Positions 1 through 10,300 of a stretch of 64,000 nucleotides of DNA are shown piece after piece (the stretch's first letter is position 1; each line of letters begins with the position of its first letter). This DNA comes from Novosphingopyxis iocasae (lineage in GTDB: Bacteria > Pseudomonadota > Alphaproteobacteria > Sphingomonadales > Sphingomonadaceae), in assembly GCF_014334095.1 (NCBI RefSeq), contig NZ_CP060495.1, forward strand, positions 2,542,501 through 2,606,500, written 5' to 3'. The notes under the pieces are model-generated. The model saw nothing but the letters and a program-made list of their open reading frames with translations, was not told the DNA's origin and searched no databases. The translations under genes were made by a program, and so were the position numbers.

Positions 1-200
1 CTGCCGAACACCGGCACCAGCGGCGCGAAGGGGGGCGATCGTTGCCGCGGGGTAGCGCGCGAGCAGCGTCGCCCAGACGCCGTAGCCGAATAGCGTATTG
101 CCCGCCGCCTGCCATGCGATCGCCGCCCAGGCGCCGATGCCGGCGCCAGTGATACCCATCATGACGGTAGCGGGAACTTCCGCCAGCCGCGCCCATGGGG
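1..200 (-). pseudogene. EamA/DMT-family transporter remnant, frameshifted and 5'-truncated
   Basis: Read on the minus strand from about 195, the translation gives GNTLFGYGVW, then LLARYPAATIAP, which matches the conserved second-half segment of EamA (drug/metabolite transporter) permeases. The family then expects a segment like PFALLVPVFG. The run of six C residues (complement of 30-35) moves that part into another frame; with one C fewer it reads PFAPLVPVFG. The motif normally lies about two thirds along a protein of some 300 residues, but only about 160 bases separate this segment from the tRNA, and the sequence there does not look like a transporter. So the 5' end appears to be lost and the reading frame broken. 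The 3' part lies outside the window. The frameshift could be a homopolymer sequencing error; the missing 5' part could not. Confidence 0.5.
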
Positions 201-366
201 CAAAAGACCTTGGGCAGGTGCGAACGCGCGGCGATCGGCGATATCGTTCGGATCGGTACTGAGGTGCTGTCCGTGCCCGCCTTGTGCGCGGTCCGGCGAT
301 AGGACCATCCGCTTGCCGCCGATCTTGATATTCTGATCGACCAGATCGAAAATTAGGCGGCGAGAC

Positions 367-443
<77 letters not shown>

Positions 444-671
444 TTGCGGGCGGGGCCTAGCATTCGGTTGGGCGCGGCGCCAGTGCTTTTGGCGTGGGCG
501 GGGCAGCACGGGCTTTAGCGGGGCTGGAAGGTGCAGTGACTCCATCGTTAGGTGCGGTTCATCGCAGCAGAGACCCTGCCGGGCGCGCGGCCTTTACATT
601 TTGCGGGCTGACATGCCATCCGGCTGCGTCGCAAAGCCTGGATATTCCCGATCAGCCGGAGACCGAATCCC

Positions 672-1778
672 ATGAAGACCCGCGCAGCCGTTGCCTTTGA
701 AGCTCAGAAGCCGCTGGAGATCGTCGAACTGGACCTCGAAGGACCCAAGGAGGGCGAGGTGCTGGTCGAGCTGATGGCGACGGGCCTGTGCCATACCGAC
801 GCCTTCACGCTGTCCGGCGACGATCCGGAAGGATTGTTTCCCTCCGTGCTCGGCCATGAGGGCGCGGGCATCGTGCGCGAAGTGGGTTCAGGCGTCACCA
901 GCGTGAAGCCGGACGATCATGTCATCCCGCTCTACACCGCCGAGTGCCGGGAATGCGAATATTGCCTCAACCCCAAGACGAACCTCTGTCAGGCCGTGCG
1001 CGCCACGCAGGGCAAGGGCCTGATGCCGGACGGCACCAGCCGGTTCAGCTACAAGGGGCAGATGATCCATCATTATATGGGCACCTCCACCTTTTCGAAC
1101 TTCACCGTACTGCCGGAGATTGCGGTGGCGAAGATCCGCGAGGACGCGCCGTTCGACACGACCTGTTATGTCGGCTGCGGCGTGACGACCGGAGTGGGCG
1201 CCGTGGTGCATACGGCCAAAGTGGAGCCGGGCAGCCGCGTCGTCGTCTTTGGCCTGGGCGGCATCGGCCTCAACGTCATTCAGGGCGCCAAGTTGGCGGG
1301 CGCGAGCCAGATCGTCGGTATTGATCTCAATCCGGACCGCGAGGAATGGGGGCGCAAGTTCGGCATGACGGACTTCCTTAACCCCAAGGACGGCGGCGAT
1401 ATCGTCGAGCGGATCGTGAACCTGACGGGCGGTGGCGCGGATTATTCGTTCGAGTGCATCGGCAATGTTCAGGTGATGCGCCAGGCGCTGGAATGCTGCC
1501 ATAAGGGCTGGGGCGAAAGCATCATCATCGGCGTGGCGGGCGCGGGCCAGACCATCGAGACGCGGCCTTTCCAACTGGTGACGGGGCGCAACTGGCGCGG
1601 TAGTGCCTTTGGCGGCGCACGCGGGCGGACCGATGTGCCCAAGATCGTCGACTGGTATATGAACGGCCAGATCGAGATCGACCCGATGATTACGCACCGC
1701 TTTTCGCTGGACGAGATCAACAAGGGCTTCGACCTGATGCACAAGGGTGAGAGCATTCGCGGCGTGGTCATTTACTGA
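672..1778 (+). CDS. frmA: S-(hydroxymethyl)glutathione dehydrogenase (class III alcohol dehydrogenase)
   Basis: This cytosolic zinc enzyme (368 residues) oxidises S-hydroxymethylglutathione, formed from formaldehyde and glutathione, to S-formylglutathione with NAD. The sequence shows the catalytic zinc ligands in GLCHTDA, GHEGAG and CGVTTGVG. It has the four structural-zinc cysteines in [15 protein letters not shown] and the nucleotide-binding GLGGIG turn. The length is normal for the class. It is the first gene of a plus-strand run with purU, a VOC protein and S-formylglutathione hydrolase, so its job is formaldehyde oxidation rather than general alcohol metabolism. The 228 bases between the tRNA and this gene hold no recognisable promoter motif. 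Confidence 0.96.
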   Translation: MKTRAAVAFEAQKPLEIVELDLEGPKEGEVLVELMATGLCHTDAFTLSGDDPEGLFPSVLGHEGAGIVREVGSGVTSVKPDDHVIPLYTAECRECEYCLNPKTNLCQAVRATQGKGLMPDGTSRFSYKGQMIHHYMGTSTFSNFTVLPEIAVAKIREDAPFDTTCYVGCGVTTGVGAVVHTAKVEPGSRVVVFGLGGIGLNVIQGAKLAGASQIVGIDLNPDREEWGRKFGMTDFLNPKDGGDIVERIVNLTGGGADYSFECIGNVQVMRQALECCHKGWGESIIIGVAGAGQTIETRPFQLVTGRNWRGSAFGGARGRTDVPKIVDWYMNGQIEIDPMITHRFSLDEINKGFDLMHKGESIRGVVIY

Positions 1779-1789
1779 GCACGCGCGCC

Positions 1790-2653
1790 GTGGAGCCGGA
1801 ACGCTGGATTTTGACGCTGATGTGCCGGGATCGCAGCGGTATCGTCGCGGCCGTGTCCGGCGCGCTGACCGAGCAGGGCGGCTTCATTCTGGACAGTCAG
1901 CAATATGCCGATCTGGAAAGCGGCCGCTTCTTCATGCGGATATGCTTCCAGTCAGCCGGTGAGGGCGGGCTGTCCGATCTCGCCGGCTGGCGGACCCATT
2001 TCGCGCCGCTGGCGGTGCGGTTCGAAATGGAACTGGAGCTGACGCGGGCGGACGATAAGCCGCGTGTTCTGGTGGCGGTTTCGAAAGGATCGCACTGCCT
2101 GAGCGATCTGCTCTACCGACAGCGTAGCCGATCGCTGGCGGTGGAGATCGCCGCGGTGGTTTCCAACCATGACGATTTGCGCGAGATCGCGGACTGGCAC
2201 GGGGTGCCCTTCCACCATCTGCCGGTGAGCGATGCCAACCGCATCGAACAGGAAGCTGCGATCGAAGCGCTGATGGACGATTATGGCGCCTCGCACCTGA
2301 TCCTGGCGCGCTATATGCAGGTTCTGACGCAAGGCTTTGCCGATCGCATGAAAGGCCGCTGCATCAATATCCACCACAGCTTCCTGCCGGGCTTCAAGGG
2401 CGCCAATCCCTATGCCCAGGCCTTCGAACGCGGTGTGAAGCTGATCGGCGCGACCGCCCATTTCGTGACCGGCGATCTGGACGAGGGCCCGATAATCGCC
2501 CAGGCTGTTGAGCCGGTCGATCACCGCGATTCCGAACGCAGCATGATCCGCAGCGGCAGGGACATCGAGGCGCGCGTGCTGGCGAAGGCCGTGAATGCGG
2601 TTGGCGAACGGCGTCTGTTCCTGAACGGCGCGCGCACCGTGGTATTCGAATGA
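1790..2653 (+). CDS. purU: Formyltetrahydrofolate deformylase
   Basis: The protein (287 residues, GTG start 11 bases after frmA) hydrolyses 10-formyltetrahydrofolate to formate and tetrahydrofolate. An N-terminal ACT domain (about residues 5-85, beginning WILTLMCRDRSGIVAAV) precedes a formyltransferase-fold catalytic domain. The catalytic Asn and His lie in INIHHSFLP and the catalytic Asp in LDEGPI. In enteric bacteria PurU balances folate pools and supplies formate for purine synthesis. Here it sits between the two glutathione-dependent formaldehyde enzymes, which suggests that it returns folate-bound one-carbon units as formate. The cotranscription and that role are inferred from position. 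Confidence 0.95.
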   Translation: MEPERWILTLMCRDRSGIVAAVSGALTEQGGFILDSQQYADLESGRFFMRICFQSAGEGGLSDLAGWRTHFAPLAVRFEMELELTRADDKPRVLVAVSKGSHCLSDLLYRQRSRSLAVEIAAVVSNHDDLREIADWHGVPFHHLPVSDANRIEQEAAIEALMDDYGASHLILARYMQVLTQGFADRMKGRCINIHHSFLPGFKGANPYAQAFERGVKLIGATAHFVTGDLDEGPIIAQAVEPVDHRDSERSMIRSGRDIEARVLAKAVNAVGERRLFLNGARTVVFE

Positions 2654-2699
2654 TTTGTAACCGGCACGCTTGCCGGACCATGCAGGAGAGGAAATTTCC

Positions 2700-3083
2700 A
2701 TGTTTAGTCACGTGATGTTGGGCGCAGACGATATCGATACGTCCAAGGCCTTTTACGACGCCGTCATCGGAGCGCTGGGCGGAGAGCCCGGTCGGGTCGA
2801 TCCCAAGGGGCGGGTGATCTACATGCATAATGGCGGGATATTCCTGCTGACCAAGCCGATCGATGGGAAGCCGGCGAGCTGCGGCAACGGTTCGACCATC
2901 GGCTTTGCTGCGAGCAGCCCTGAACAGGCCGATGCCTGGCATAAGGCAGGCCTCGATCATGGCGGCACGGCGATCGAAGATCCGCCGGGCATCCGTGAAG
3001 GGGCGGGCATGAAGCTGTATCTTGCCTATCTGCGCGATCCCGCGGGCAACAAGATCTGCGCCATGCACAGGCCTGCCGCCTGA
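2700..3083 (+). CDS. VOC-superfamily (glyoxalase/bleomycin-resistance fold) protein
   Basis: A 127-residue protein with the beta-alpha-beta-beta-beta pattern of the vicinal oxygen chelate fold. It begins MFSHVMLGADDIDTSKAFYD and ends with DPAGNKICAMH, where VOC proteins usually place a metal- or substrate-binding residue. The ATG at 2700 is chosen because AGGAGAGG lies at 2683-2690; an earlier in-frame start at 2670 has no such site. It lies 46 bases after purU and 3 bases before fghA, so it probably belongs to the formaldehyde operon. Lactoylglutathione lyases share this fold, and handling of a glutathione adduct is possible but not shown. Confidence 0.88.
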   Translation: MFSHVMLGADDIDTSKAFYDAVIGALGGEPGRVDPKGRVIYMHNGGIFLLTKPIDGKPASCGNGSTIGFAASSPEQADAWHKAGLDHGGTAIEDPPGIREGAGMKLYLAYLRDPAGNKICAMHRPAA

Positions 3084-3086
3084 ACG

Positions 3087-3923
3087 ATGGACACGGTCTC
3101 GATCAATAAGAGCCATGGCGGCGAGCAGGGCGTGTACAAGCATGCCAGCGACAGCACGGGCACCGAGATGATCTTCTCGGTGTTCGTGCCGCCGCACGAG
3201 GCTGGCGCGAAGCTGCCGGTGCTCTGGTATCTGTCCGGCCTCACCTGCGATCATTCGAACGTCACCGAAAAGGGCGAATATCGCGCGGCCTGCGCCGAAG
3301 AAGGCGTGATCTTCATCGCGCCGGATACGTCCCCGCGCGGCGATGATGTGCCGGACGAGGACGGCTATGATTTCGGCAAGGGCGCAGGCTTCTATCTCGA
3401 TGCCACGCAGGATCCCTGGGCGCAGTATTACCGCATGCGCAGCTATATCGAGGATGAGCTGCCCGCGCTGATCGCCGCCGAATTTCCGATGGCAGACATG
3501 GCCCGCCAGTCCATCACGGGGCACAGCATGGGCGGCCATGGCGCGCTCACCATCGGTCTGCGCGGCGGCGAGCGCTTCCGCTCGGTCTCCGCTTTCTCGC
3601 CGGTGGTGGCGCCGATCGGGGTACCTTGGGGCCAGAAGGCGCTAAGCAAATATCTGGGCGAGGACCGCGCGGCCTGGCGGCAATATGATGCCTGCGCGCT
3701 GATTGCCGATGGCGCGCGCGTGCCGGAATTGCTCGTGGAGCAGGGCACGGCGGATCAGTTCCTGGACGAACAGCTGCGGCCGGAGCTTCTGCGCGAGGCA
3801 TGCGAAAAGGCCGGCATCGACCTGACGCTGAACATGCGCGAAGGCTACGACCACAGCTATTATTTCATCTCGACCTTCCTCGGCGATCATATCCGCTGGC
3901 ACGCTGAGCGTCTGAAGCGCTGA
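3087..3923 (+). CDS. fghA: S-formylglutathione hydrolase
   Basis: A 278-residue esterase-D-type alpha/beta hydrolase that splits S-formylglutathione into formate and glutathione, the step after FrmA. The nucleophile Ser is in GHSMGGHG, the acid Asp in EQGTADQFLD and the His in GYDHSYYF. The N-terminal part has the family segment LWYLSGLTCDHSN, including the cysteine that makes these enzymes sensitive to thiol reagents. It starts 3 bases after the VOC gene, so the two are probably translated from one message. The following 145 bases, up to mmsA, show no gene and no clear terminator. Confidence 0.96.
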   Translation: MDTVSINKSHGGEQGVYKHASDSTGTEMIFSVFVPPHEAGAKLPVLWYLSGLTCDHSNVTEKGEYRAACAEEGVIFIAPDTSPRGDDVPDEDGYDFGKGAGFYLDATQDPWAQYYRMRSYIEDELPALIAAEFPMADMARQSITGHSMGGHGALTIGLRGGERFRSVSAFSPVVAPIGVPWGQKALSKYLGEDRAAWRQYDACALIADGARVPELLVEQGTADQFLDEQLRPELLREACEKAGIDLTLNMREGYDHSYYFISTFLGDHIRWHAERLKR

Positions 3924-4068
3924 TCCAGCCTTCGTAAATTCGTTTCGCTGGGGCGACCGGGTTTCAAGCTCCGGACGCTTTGCAGCGCTTGCAATCGAAC
4001 GCCTTTGGCCGACATGCGTTCACAGGATCAAATCCCCAACTTCCAGGCCAAATCTTCAGGAGAGCCCC

Positions 4069-5571
4069 ATGCGCACCATCGATCATTTTATTGCCGGTGA
4101 GACCAGCGGCGGGGGATCGCGCACATCGGACGTGTTCAACCCCAATGACGGCACCGTGCAGGCCAAGGTTCCGCTCGGCGATGCCGCGCTGCTGGACCGC
4201 GCCGTCGATGCCGCGCAGGCGGCGCAGCCCGAATGGGCGGCCACCAATCCGCAGCGCCGCGCGCGCGTCTTCTTCAAGTTCAAGGAACTGGTCGAAGCGG
4301 ACATGGAAAACCTCGCCCAGATGCTCTCCAGCGAGCATGGCAAGGTGATCGCGGATTCGCGCGGCGATGTGCAGCGCGGCCTCGACGTCATCGAGTTCTG
4401 CTGCGGCATTCCGCATGTGTTGAAGGGCGAATATACGCAAGGCGCCGGGCCGGGCATCGACGTCTATTCGATGCGCCAGCCGCTGGGCATCGGCGCCGGT
4501 ATCACGCCGTTCAACTTCCCCGCCATGATCCCGATGTGGATGTTCGGCCCGGCCATCGCGGCGGGCAACGCCTTCATCCTGAAACCGTCCGAGCGCGATC
4601 CCTCCGTGCCGCGTCGCCTTGCCGAATTGTTCGTCGAGGCCGGTGGCCCCGAAGGCATTCTGCAGGTGGTGCAGGGCGACAAGGAGATGGTCGACGCAAT
4701 CCTGGATCATCCCGCCATCGGCGGCGTCAGCTTTGTCGGCAGCTCCGACATCGCGCATTATGTCTACAAGCGCGGCGTTGCAGCCGGCAAGCGCGTGCAG
4801 GCGATGGGCGGCGCGAAGAACCACGGGATCGTGATGCCCGACGCGGACCTCGACCAGGTTGTGAGCGATTTGTCCGGCGCGGCCTATGGTTCGGCCGGCG
4901 AGCGCTGCATGGCACTGCCCGTCGTGGTGCCGGTGGGCGAGGGCACGGCGGAGCGGCTGAAGGAAAAGCTGCTGCCTGCCATCGAGGCGCTGCGCGTCGG
5001 CGTGTCGACCGACAAGGACGCGCATTACGGCCCCGTCGTCAACGCCGCGCACAAGAAGCGCGTGGAGGACTGGATCCAGAAGGGCGTGGACGAGGGCGCG
5101 GAGCTGGTGGTCGATGGCCGCGGCTTCACGCTGCAGGGTCATGAAGAGGGCTTCTTCATCGGCCCGTCGCTGTTCGATCATGTGCGCCCGGACATGGAAA
5201 GCTACAAGGAAGAGATTTTCGGCCCCGTGCTGCAGATCGTGCGCGCCAAGGATTTCGAGGAAGCCCTCACGCTCCCCTCCAAGCACCAATATGGTAATGG
5301 CGTGGCCATTTTCACGCGCAACGGCCATGCCGCGCGCGAGTTCGCGCAGCGCGTGAATGTCGGCATGGTCGGCATCAACGTTCCGATACCTGTGCCCGTG
5401 GCCTATCACAGCTTCGGCGGCTGGAAACGCTCCGCCTTTGGCGATACCAACCAGCACGGCATGGAGGGCATCAAGTTCTGGACGAAGGTGAAAACCGTGA
5501 CCCAGCGCTGGCCCGACGGTACTGCCGAAGCCGACAACAAGGACGCCTTCGTCATCCCGACGATGGGCTGA
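4069..5571 (+). CDS. mmsA: CoA-acylating methylmalonate-semialdehyde dehydrogenase
   Basis: A 500-residue aldehyde dehydrogenase that oxidises methylmalonate semialdehyde, from valine catabolism, and malonate semialdehyde, forming propionyl-CoA or acetyl-CoA with release of CO2. Family hallmarks are the long N-terminal segment with CGIPHVLKGEY, TPFNFPAMIPMWMFGPAIA, and the catalytic cysteine at about residue 280 in SAGERCMALP. Unlike most aldehyde dehydrogenases it lacks the general-base Glu and uses CoA for deacylation. An AGGAG at 4048-4060 supports the start. No other valine-pathway genes are adjacent. Confidence 0.95.
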   Translation: MRTIDHFIAGETSGGGSRTSDVFNPNDGTVQAKVPLGDAALLDRAVDAAQAAQPEWAATNPQRRARVFFKFKELVEADMENLAQMLSSEHGKVIADSRGDVQRGLDVIEFCCGIPHVLKGEYTQGAGPGIDVYSMRQPLGIGAGITPFNFPAMIPMWMFGPAIAAGNAFILKPSERDPSVPRRLAELFVEAGGPEGILQVVQGDKEMVDAILDHPAIGGVSFVGSSDIAHYVYKRGVAAGKRVQAMGGAKNHGIVMPDADLDQVVSDLSGAAYGSAGERCMALPVVVPVGEGTAERLKEKLLPAIEALRVGVSTDKDAHYGPVVNAAHKKRVEDWIQKGVDEGAELVVDGRGFTLQGHEEGFFIGPSLFDHVRPDMESYKEEIFGPVLQIVRAKDFEEALTLPSKHQYGNGVAIFTRNGHAAREFAQRVNVGMVGINVPIPVPVAYHSFGGWKRSAFGDTNQHGMEGIKFWTKVKTVTQRWPDGTAEADNKDAFVIPTMG

Positions 5572-5592
5572 GCAAGAAAAGGAACGTTTTGC

Positions 5593-5838
5593 ATGCGCTA
5601 CATGCTTCCCATCGTGGCACTGGCCCTCGGCCTTTCCGCCTGTTCGCAGAAGGACGAGAACGCAGCGGCCACCGCCGATGCCGAAGAAGCGGGCATGCAG
5701 GAAGGCATGAACTATCCCACCGCGGCGGATGAAAACGCCACGACGGCCGATCAGCCGGTGGAAACGGAAGTTCAGGACAACGTCCTGCCCGGCGCGGACT
5801 CTACGTCGGAAGCGACGCCCGCCGCTGAAGCGCAGTAA
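5593..5838 (+). CDS. Small predicted lipoprotein
   Basis: An 81-residue protein with a hydrophobic leader MRYMLPIVALALGL and the lipobox LSAC, predicting cleavage before the Cys and lipid anchoring. The rest is acidic, rich in Ala, Glu, Asp and Thr, and probably unstructured. The start is supported by AAAAGGAA about 10 bases upstream. It lies between mmsA (21 bases) and the ABC1 kinase (20 bases), so it is probably cotranscribed. I do not recognise a family beyond short acidic sphingomonad lipoproteins, and the function is unknown. Confidence 0.8.
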   Translation: MRYMLPIVALALGLSACSQKDENAAATADAEEAGMQEGMNYPTAADENATTADQPVETEVQDNVLPGADSTSEATPAAEAQ

Positions 5839-5858
5839 GCGGACGCTGGGCGCGGGCG

Positions 5859-7211
5859 ATGGAAGAGGATGACGATTTCCTCACCGATCGCTCGCGCCAG
5901 CGGGCGGTGCCGAGTGGGCGGTTGTCGCGCCTCGGCACCTTCGGCCGCCTCGCTGGGGGCGTTGCCGGCAATGTGATTGGCGAGGGCGCGCGCCGTCTGG
6001 CCGCGGGCGAGCGGCCGCGTGTCAGCGATCTCGTCCTCACCCCCGGCAATGCCAAACGGCTTGCCGATCGCCTCGCCCATCTACGCGGCGCGGCGATGAA
6101 GATGGGGCAGATGATCTCGATGGATGCGGGCGATCTGCTGCCGCCCGAACTGGCCGAGATCATGGCCCGGCTGCGCGATCAGGCGCAGCACATGCCGCCG
6201 GGACAGCTGAAGACGGTACTGGCCAAGGAATGGGGCAAGGACTGGCGCCGCCGGTTCAAGCGCTTCGGCCCAACGCCCGTTGCCGCCGCCTCGATCGGCC
6301 AGGTCCACCGCGCGCAGACGCCGGACGGCCGCGATCTGGCGATCAAGATCCAGTATCCGGGCGTCGCCAAGAGCATCGACAGCGATGTCGACAATGTGGT
6401 GACGCTCCTGCGCATCAGCGGGCTGGTGCCCAAGGAACTGGACCTTGCGCCGCTGCTCGACGAGGCGAAGAAGCAGCTGCACGAAGAAGCCGATTATGAG
6501 CGCGAGGGCGCGGAAATGGAGCGCTTCGCTCAGCTGCTGGAGGGCGATGATCGCTATGTCGTCCCTCGCCGCGATGACGAATTCACCACCCCGAACGTGC
6601 TTGCCATGAGCTTCATCGAAGGCTCCCCGATCGAGGGGATCGCGGACGAGCCGCAGGATGTGCGCAACGAGGTGATGACGCGCCTCATCGAACTGGTGCT
6701 GCGCGAGCTGTTCGAATTCGGCCATATGCAGACCGATCCGAACTTCGCCAATTATCGCTATCAGGCCGATGGCGGTCGGCTCGTGCTGCTGGATTTCGGC
6801 GCCTCGCGCGCGGTCGAGCGGCATGTGTCGGCCAATTACCGCAATTTGCTGCGCGCGCTGTTTGCCGGTGACCGCGACGCCGTGCGGCAAGGCGCAATCG
6901 ATGCCGGCTTCCTAGGCCCCGCCGCCGCCGAAAAGCACCGCGCCCTTGTCGACCGCATGATCGACATCGTGCTGCGTGAGATCGGCACGCCCGAGCGCTT
7001 CGATTTCGGCGACCGCGCTTTCGTCACGACGCTGGCCGAAATGGGCCAGGAAATGGCCGAAGACCGCGAAACCTGGCATGTGCCGCCCGCCGACATGATC
7101 TTCGTCCAGCGCAAGATCAGCGGCACCGCGCTCCTTGCCGCGCGGCTGAAGGCGGTGGTCGATATCCGCGCGCTGTGTGCACCTTATCTGGAAGACGTTC
7201 CGCAAGCCTGA
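5859..7211 (+). CDS. ABC1/AarF/UbiB-family atypical kinase
   Basis: A 450-residue member of the ABC1 (ADCK/UbiB) family, whose members support ubiquinone synthesis or lipid homeostasis. It has the diagnostic KxGQ helix (KMGQMISMDAGDLLP), the Ala-rich loop AAASIGQVHRA that replaces a glycine-rich P-loop, the ATP-binding Lys in LAIKIQYPG, a QTDPNFANY segment where relatives usually have HADPHPGN, and LLDFGASR as the metal-binding DFG. UbiB itself is usually longer and ends in transmembrane helices, which I do not see here, so I assign only the family. Confidence 0.88.
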   Translation: MEEDDDFLTDRSRQRAVPSGRLSRLGTFGRLAGGVAGNVIGEGARRLAAGERPRVSDLVLTPGNAKRLADRLAHLRGAAMKMGQMISMDAGDLLPPELAEIMARLRDQAQHMPPGQLKTVLAKEWGKDWRRRFKRFGPTPVAAASIGQVHRAQTPDGRDLAIKIQYPGVAKSIDSDVDNVVTLLRISGLVPKELDLAPLLDEAKKQLHEEADYEREGAEMERFAQLLEGDDRYVVPRRDDEFTTPNVLAMSFIEGSPIEGIADEPQDVRNEVMTRLIELVLRELFEFGHMQTDPNFANYRYQADGGRLVLLDFGASRAVERHVSANYRNLLRALFAGDRDAVRQGAIDAGFLGPAAAEKHRALVDRMIDIVLREIGTPERFDFGDRAFVTTLAEMGQEMAEDRETWHVPPADMIFVQRKISGTALLAARLKAVVDIRALCAPYLEDVPQA

Positions 7212-7308
7212 TCGCGAGGAGGACCTGCGCCTACGCGCTTTGTTGCATTGCATCGCGCCGCCGCTTACCTGCTGAAACTTCCCGAAGCCTTCAGCGAAAG
7301 CTCTCCCC

Positions 7309-10300
7309 GTGACCCAGTCCGCATCGACCAAGTCCACGCCCTATCCCGCGATCGATCCCTCGCCCGACGTGCCGCGCATGGAGGCGGACGTTCTGGAGTT
7401 CTGGAAGCGCGAGGGGATTTTCCAGGCGTCGATCGATCAGCGCCCGGCAGAGGTGGACGGCGAGACCAACCAGTTCGTCTTCTATGACGGCCCGCCTTTC
7501 GCCAACGGCCTGCCGCATTACGGGCATATGGCCACAGGCTATGTGAAGGATCTGGTCCCGCGCTTCCGCACCATGCAGGGGCGGCGCGTGGAGCGGCGCT
7601 TCGGCTGGGACTGCCACGGGCTACCCGCGGAAATGGCGGCGGAAAAGGAGCTCGGCATCTCCGGGCGCCTCGCCATCCTTGATTACGGGATGGACAAATT
7701 CAACGATTATTGCCGGGAAAGCGTGCTGCGCTACACCAATGACTGGCAATATTATGTCGAGCGAATGGGCCGCTGGGTCGATTTCGAGAACGACTACAAG
7801 ACCATGGATCCGACGTTCATGGAAAGCGTGCTGTGGGCGTTCAAGACGCTGTACGACAAGGGGCTGGTCTATCGTGGCAGCCGCGTCGTTCCCTATAGCT
7901 GGGCGATGCAGACGCCGCTTTCGAATTTCGAGACGCGGCTCGACAACTCCTATCGTGAGCGCCAGGACCCGGCGCTCACCGTCCTGTTCCGGCTGAAGGA
8001 GCCGCTGAAAGACGGCAAGCCCGCAAGCGTTGCCGCCTGGACCACCACGCCCTGGACGCTGCCCAGCAACCTCGCCTGCGCGGTGGGGCCGGAATTCGAC
8101 TACGCGATCATGGAAAAGGATGGCGAGCATGTCGTCCTCGCCGACGCATTGGTCGAGGCCTATGCCAAGGAGCTGGAAGGCTTTGAAAAGGTCGGCTCGC
8201 TGAAGGGCAGCGAACTGGCGGGCCGCGCTTATGAGCCGCTGTTCCCCTTCTTCGCGGATACCGAGAACGCCTTCCGCGTGCTGGCCGCCGATTTCGTGAC
8301 GTTGGAGAGCGGCACCGGCATCGTCCACACCGCGCCTGCCTTCGGTGAGGATGACCTTGCATTCGGCCGCGCCAACGGCATCCCGCTGGTGGCCCCCGTC
8401 GACGATCAGGGCAATTTCACCAAGGAAGTGCCGCCTTATGCGGGCCTCAACATCTTCGACGCGAACAAGGAGATCATCAAGGATCTGAAGGAGGCGGGCA
8501 AGGTCCTCCGCCACGAGACCTATCTCCACAATTATCCGCATTGCTGGCGCACGGACACGCCGCTCATCTACAAGGCGATCGACGCCTGGTATGTGGAAGT
8601 TACCGCGATCAAGGACCGGATGGTCGAGCTGAACCAGACGATCGACTGGATTCCGGGCCATGTGAAGGACGGCCTGTTCGGCAACTGGCTGGAAAATGCG
8701 CGCGACTGGAACATCAGCCGCAACCGTTTCTGGGGCTGCCCGATCCCGATCTGGATGAGCGACGATCCAGACTATCCGCGTATCGACGTCTATGGGTCGC
8801 TCGACGAGATCGCCGCCGATTTCGGCCGCCGTCCGGACGATCTGCACCGCCCGCATATCGATGAGTTCGTGCGTCCCAATCCGGACGATCCCAGCGGCAA
8901 GGCCATGATGCGCCGCGTGCCCGAAGTGCTCGACGTGTGGTTCGACAGCGGCTCGATGCCGTTCGCACAGCTGCATTATCCGTTCGAGAACAAGGAGAAG
9001 TTCGAGAAGAACTTCCCCGCGGACTTCATCGTCGAATATATGGCGCAGACGCGCGGCTGGTTCTACACGCTGATGGTGCTGTCGACCGCTTTGTTCGATA
9101 AGGCGCCGTTCCAGAACTGCATCTGCCACGGCGTGGTGCTGGGCGATGACAAGCAGAAGCTCTCCAAGCGCCTCAAAAACTATCCCGATCCCAACAAGGT
9201 GTTGGCCGAACATGGATCGGACGCGCTGCGCGTCTACATGCTCAGTTCTTCATTGCTGGCAGGCGGCGATCTCATCATCCATTCGGATGCGCGCGGCATC
9301 CAGGAAGCGCTGCGCAAGACCATCCTGCCGCTATGGAACGCGAGCTATTTCTTCACGCTCTACGCCAATGCAGACGGCTACAAGGCGCAGCTGCGCACCG
9401 ACAGCCGCAACGAGCATGACCGCTATATCCTGGCGAAGACGCGCGAGTTCGTGGAAACGCTGACCGAGCGGCTGGAGGCGAACGACATTCCGGGCGCCTA
9501 CGGCCTGGTCAGCCCGTTCCTCGACGTCTCCAACAACTGGCATATCCGCCGCAACCGCGCGCGCTTCTGGGGCGCGGAAGTGACCGACGACAAGCGCGAT
9601 GCGTTTGACACGCTCTACACCGTGCTGGTGACGCTGACGAAGGCGCTGGCCCCGCTGATGCCGTTCGTGACGGAAGCGATCTATCGCAACCTGACCGGCG
9701 AAACATCGGTGCATCTGGCCGATTGGCCGGACGTGTCCGCCTTCCCGCAGGAGGCCGAGCTGATCCGCGACATGGACCTTGCGCGAGATATCTGCGGCGC
9801 GGGCCTGTCGATCCGCGTGCGTCAGCAGCAGCGCCTGCGCCAGCCGCTGAAAAAGCTCACCATCGCGCACCCTGAGGTGGACCGTCTGCGCCCGTTCGAG
9901 GGCACCATTGCGGACGAGCTCAACGTCAAAGCGGTGGGCTTCGATACCGATCCCGCAGCGGTGGGCGAGCTGGTGCTGAAGGTCGATCCGCGCCGCCTCG
10001 GCAAACAGCTGGGGCCGAAGATGAAGGACGTGATCGCCGCGTCCAAATCGGGTGACTGGAGTCGCCGCGAGGACGGCACGGTCGAGATCGCGGGCGTGGA
10101 GATCGGTGAGGACGACTATGATCTGCTCGTCACCACCGGCGGCAGCGACGAGGACGCACAGATGTTCGATGCCGGCCGGGGCACCGTGTTGCTCGATCTC
10201 GAACTGACCGATGAACTGCGCTCCGAAGCCAAGGCGCGCGATTTCGTGCGGCTGGTGCAGGATGCGCGCAAGGAGGCGGACTTCGACGTGTCCGATCGGA

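Noticed and set aside
3964-5457. A long open frame (497 codons) on the minus strand opposite mmsA
   Set aside because: It is antisense to a certain gene, has His/Arg/Ala-rich composition and no motif; long antisense frames are usual in GC-rich DNA.
7621-9213. A long open frame on the minus strand opposite ileS
   Set aside because: Mirror frame of ileS with no recognisable domain or start signal.
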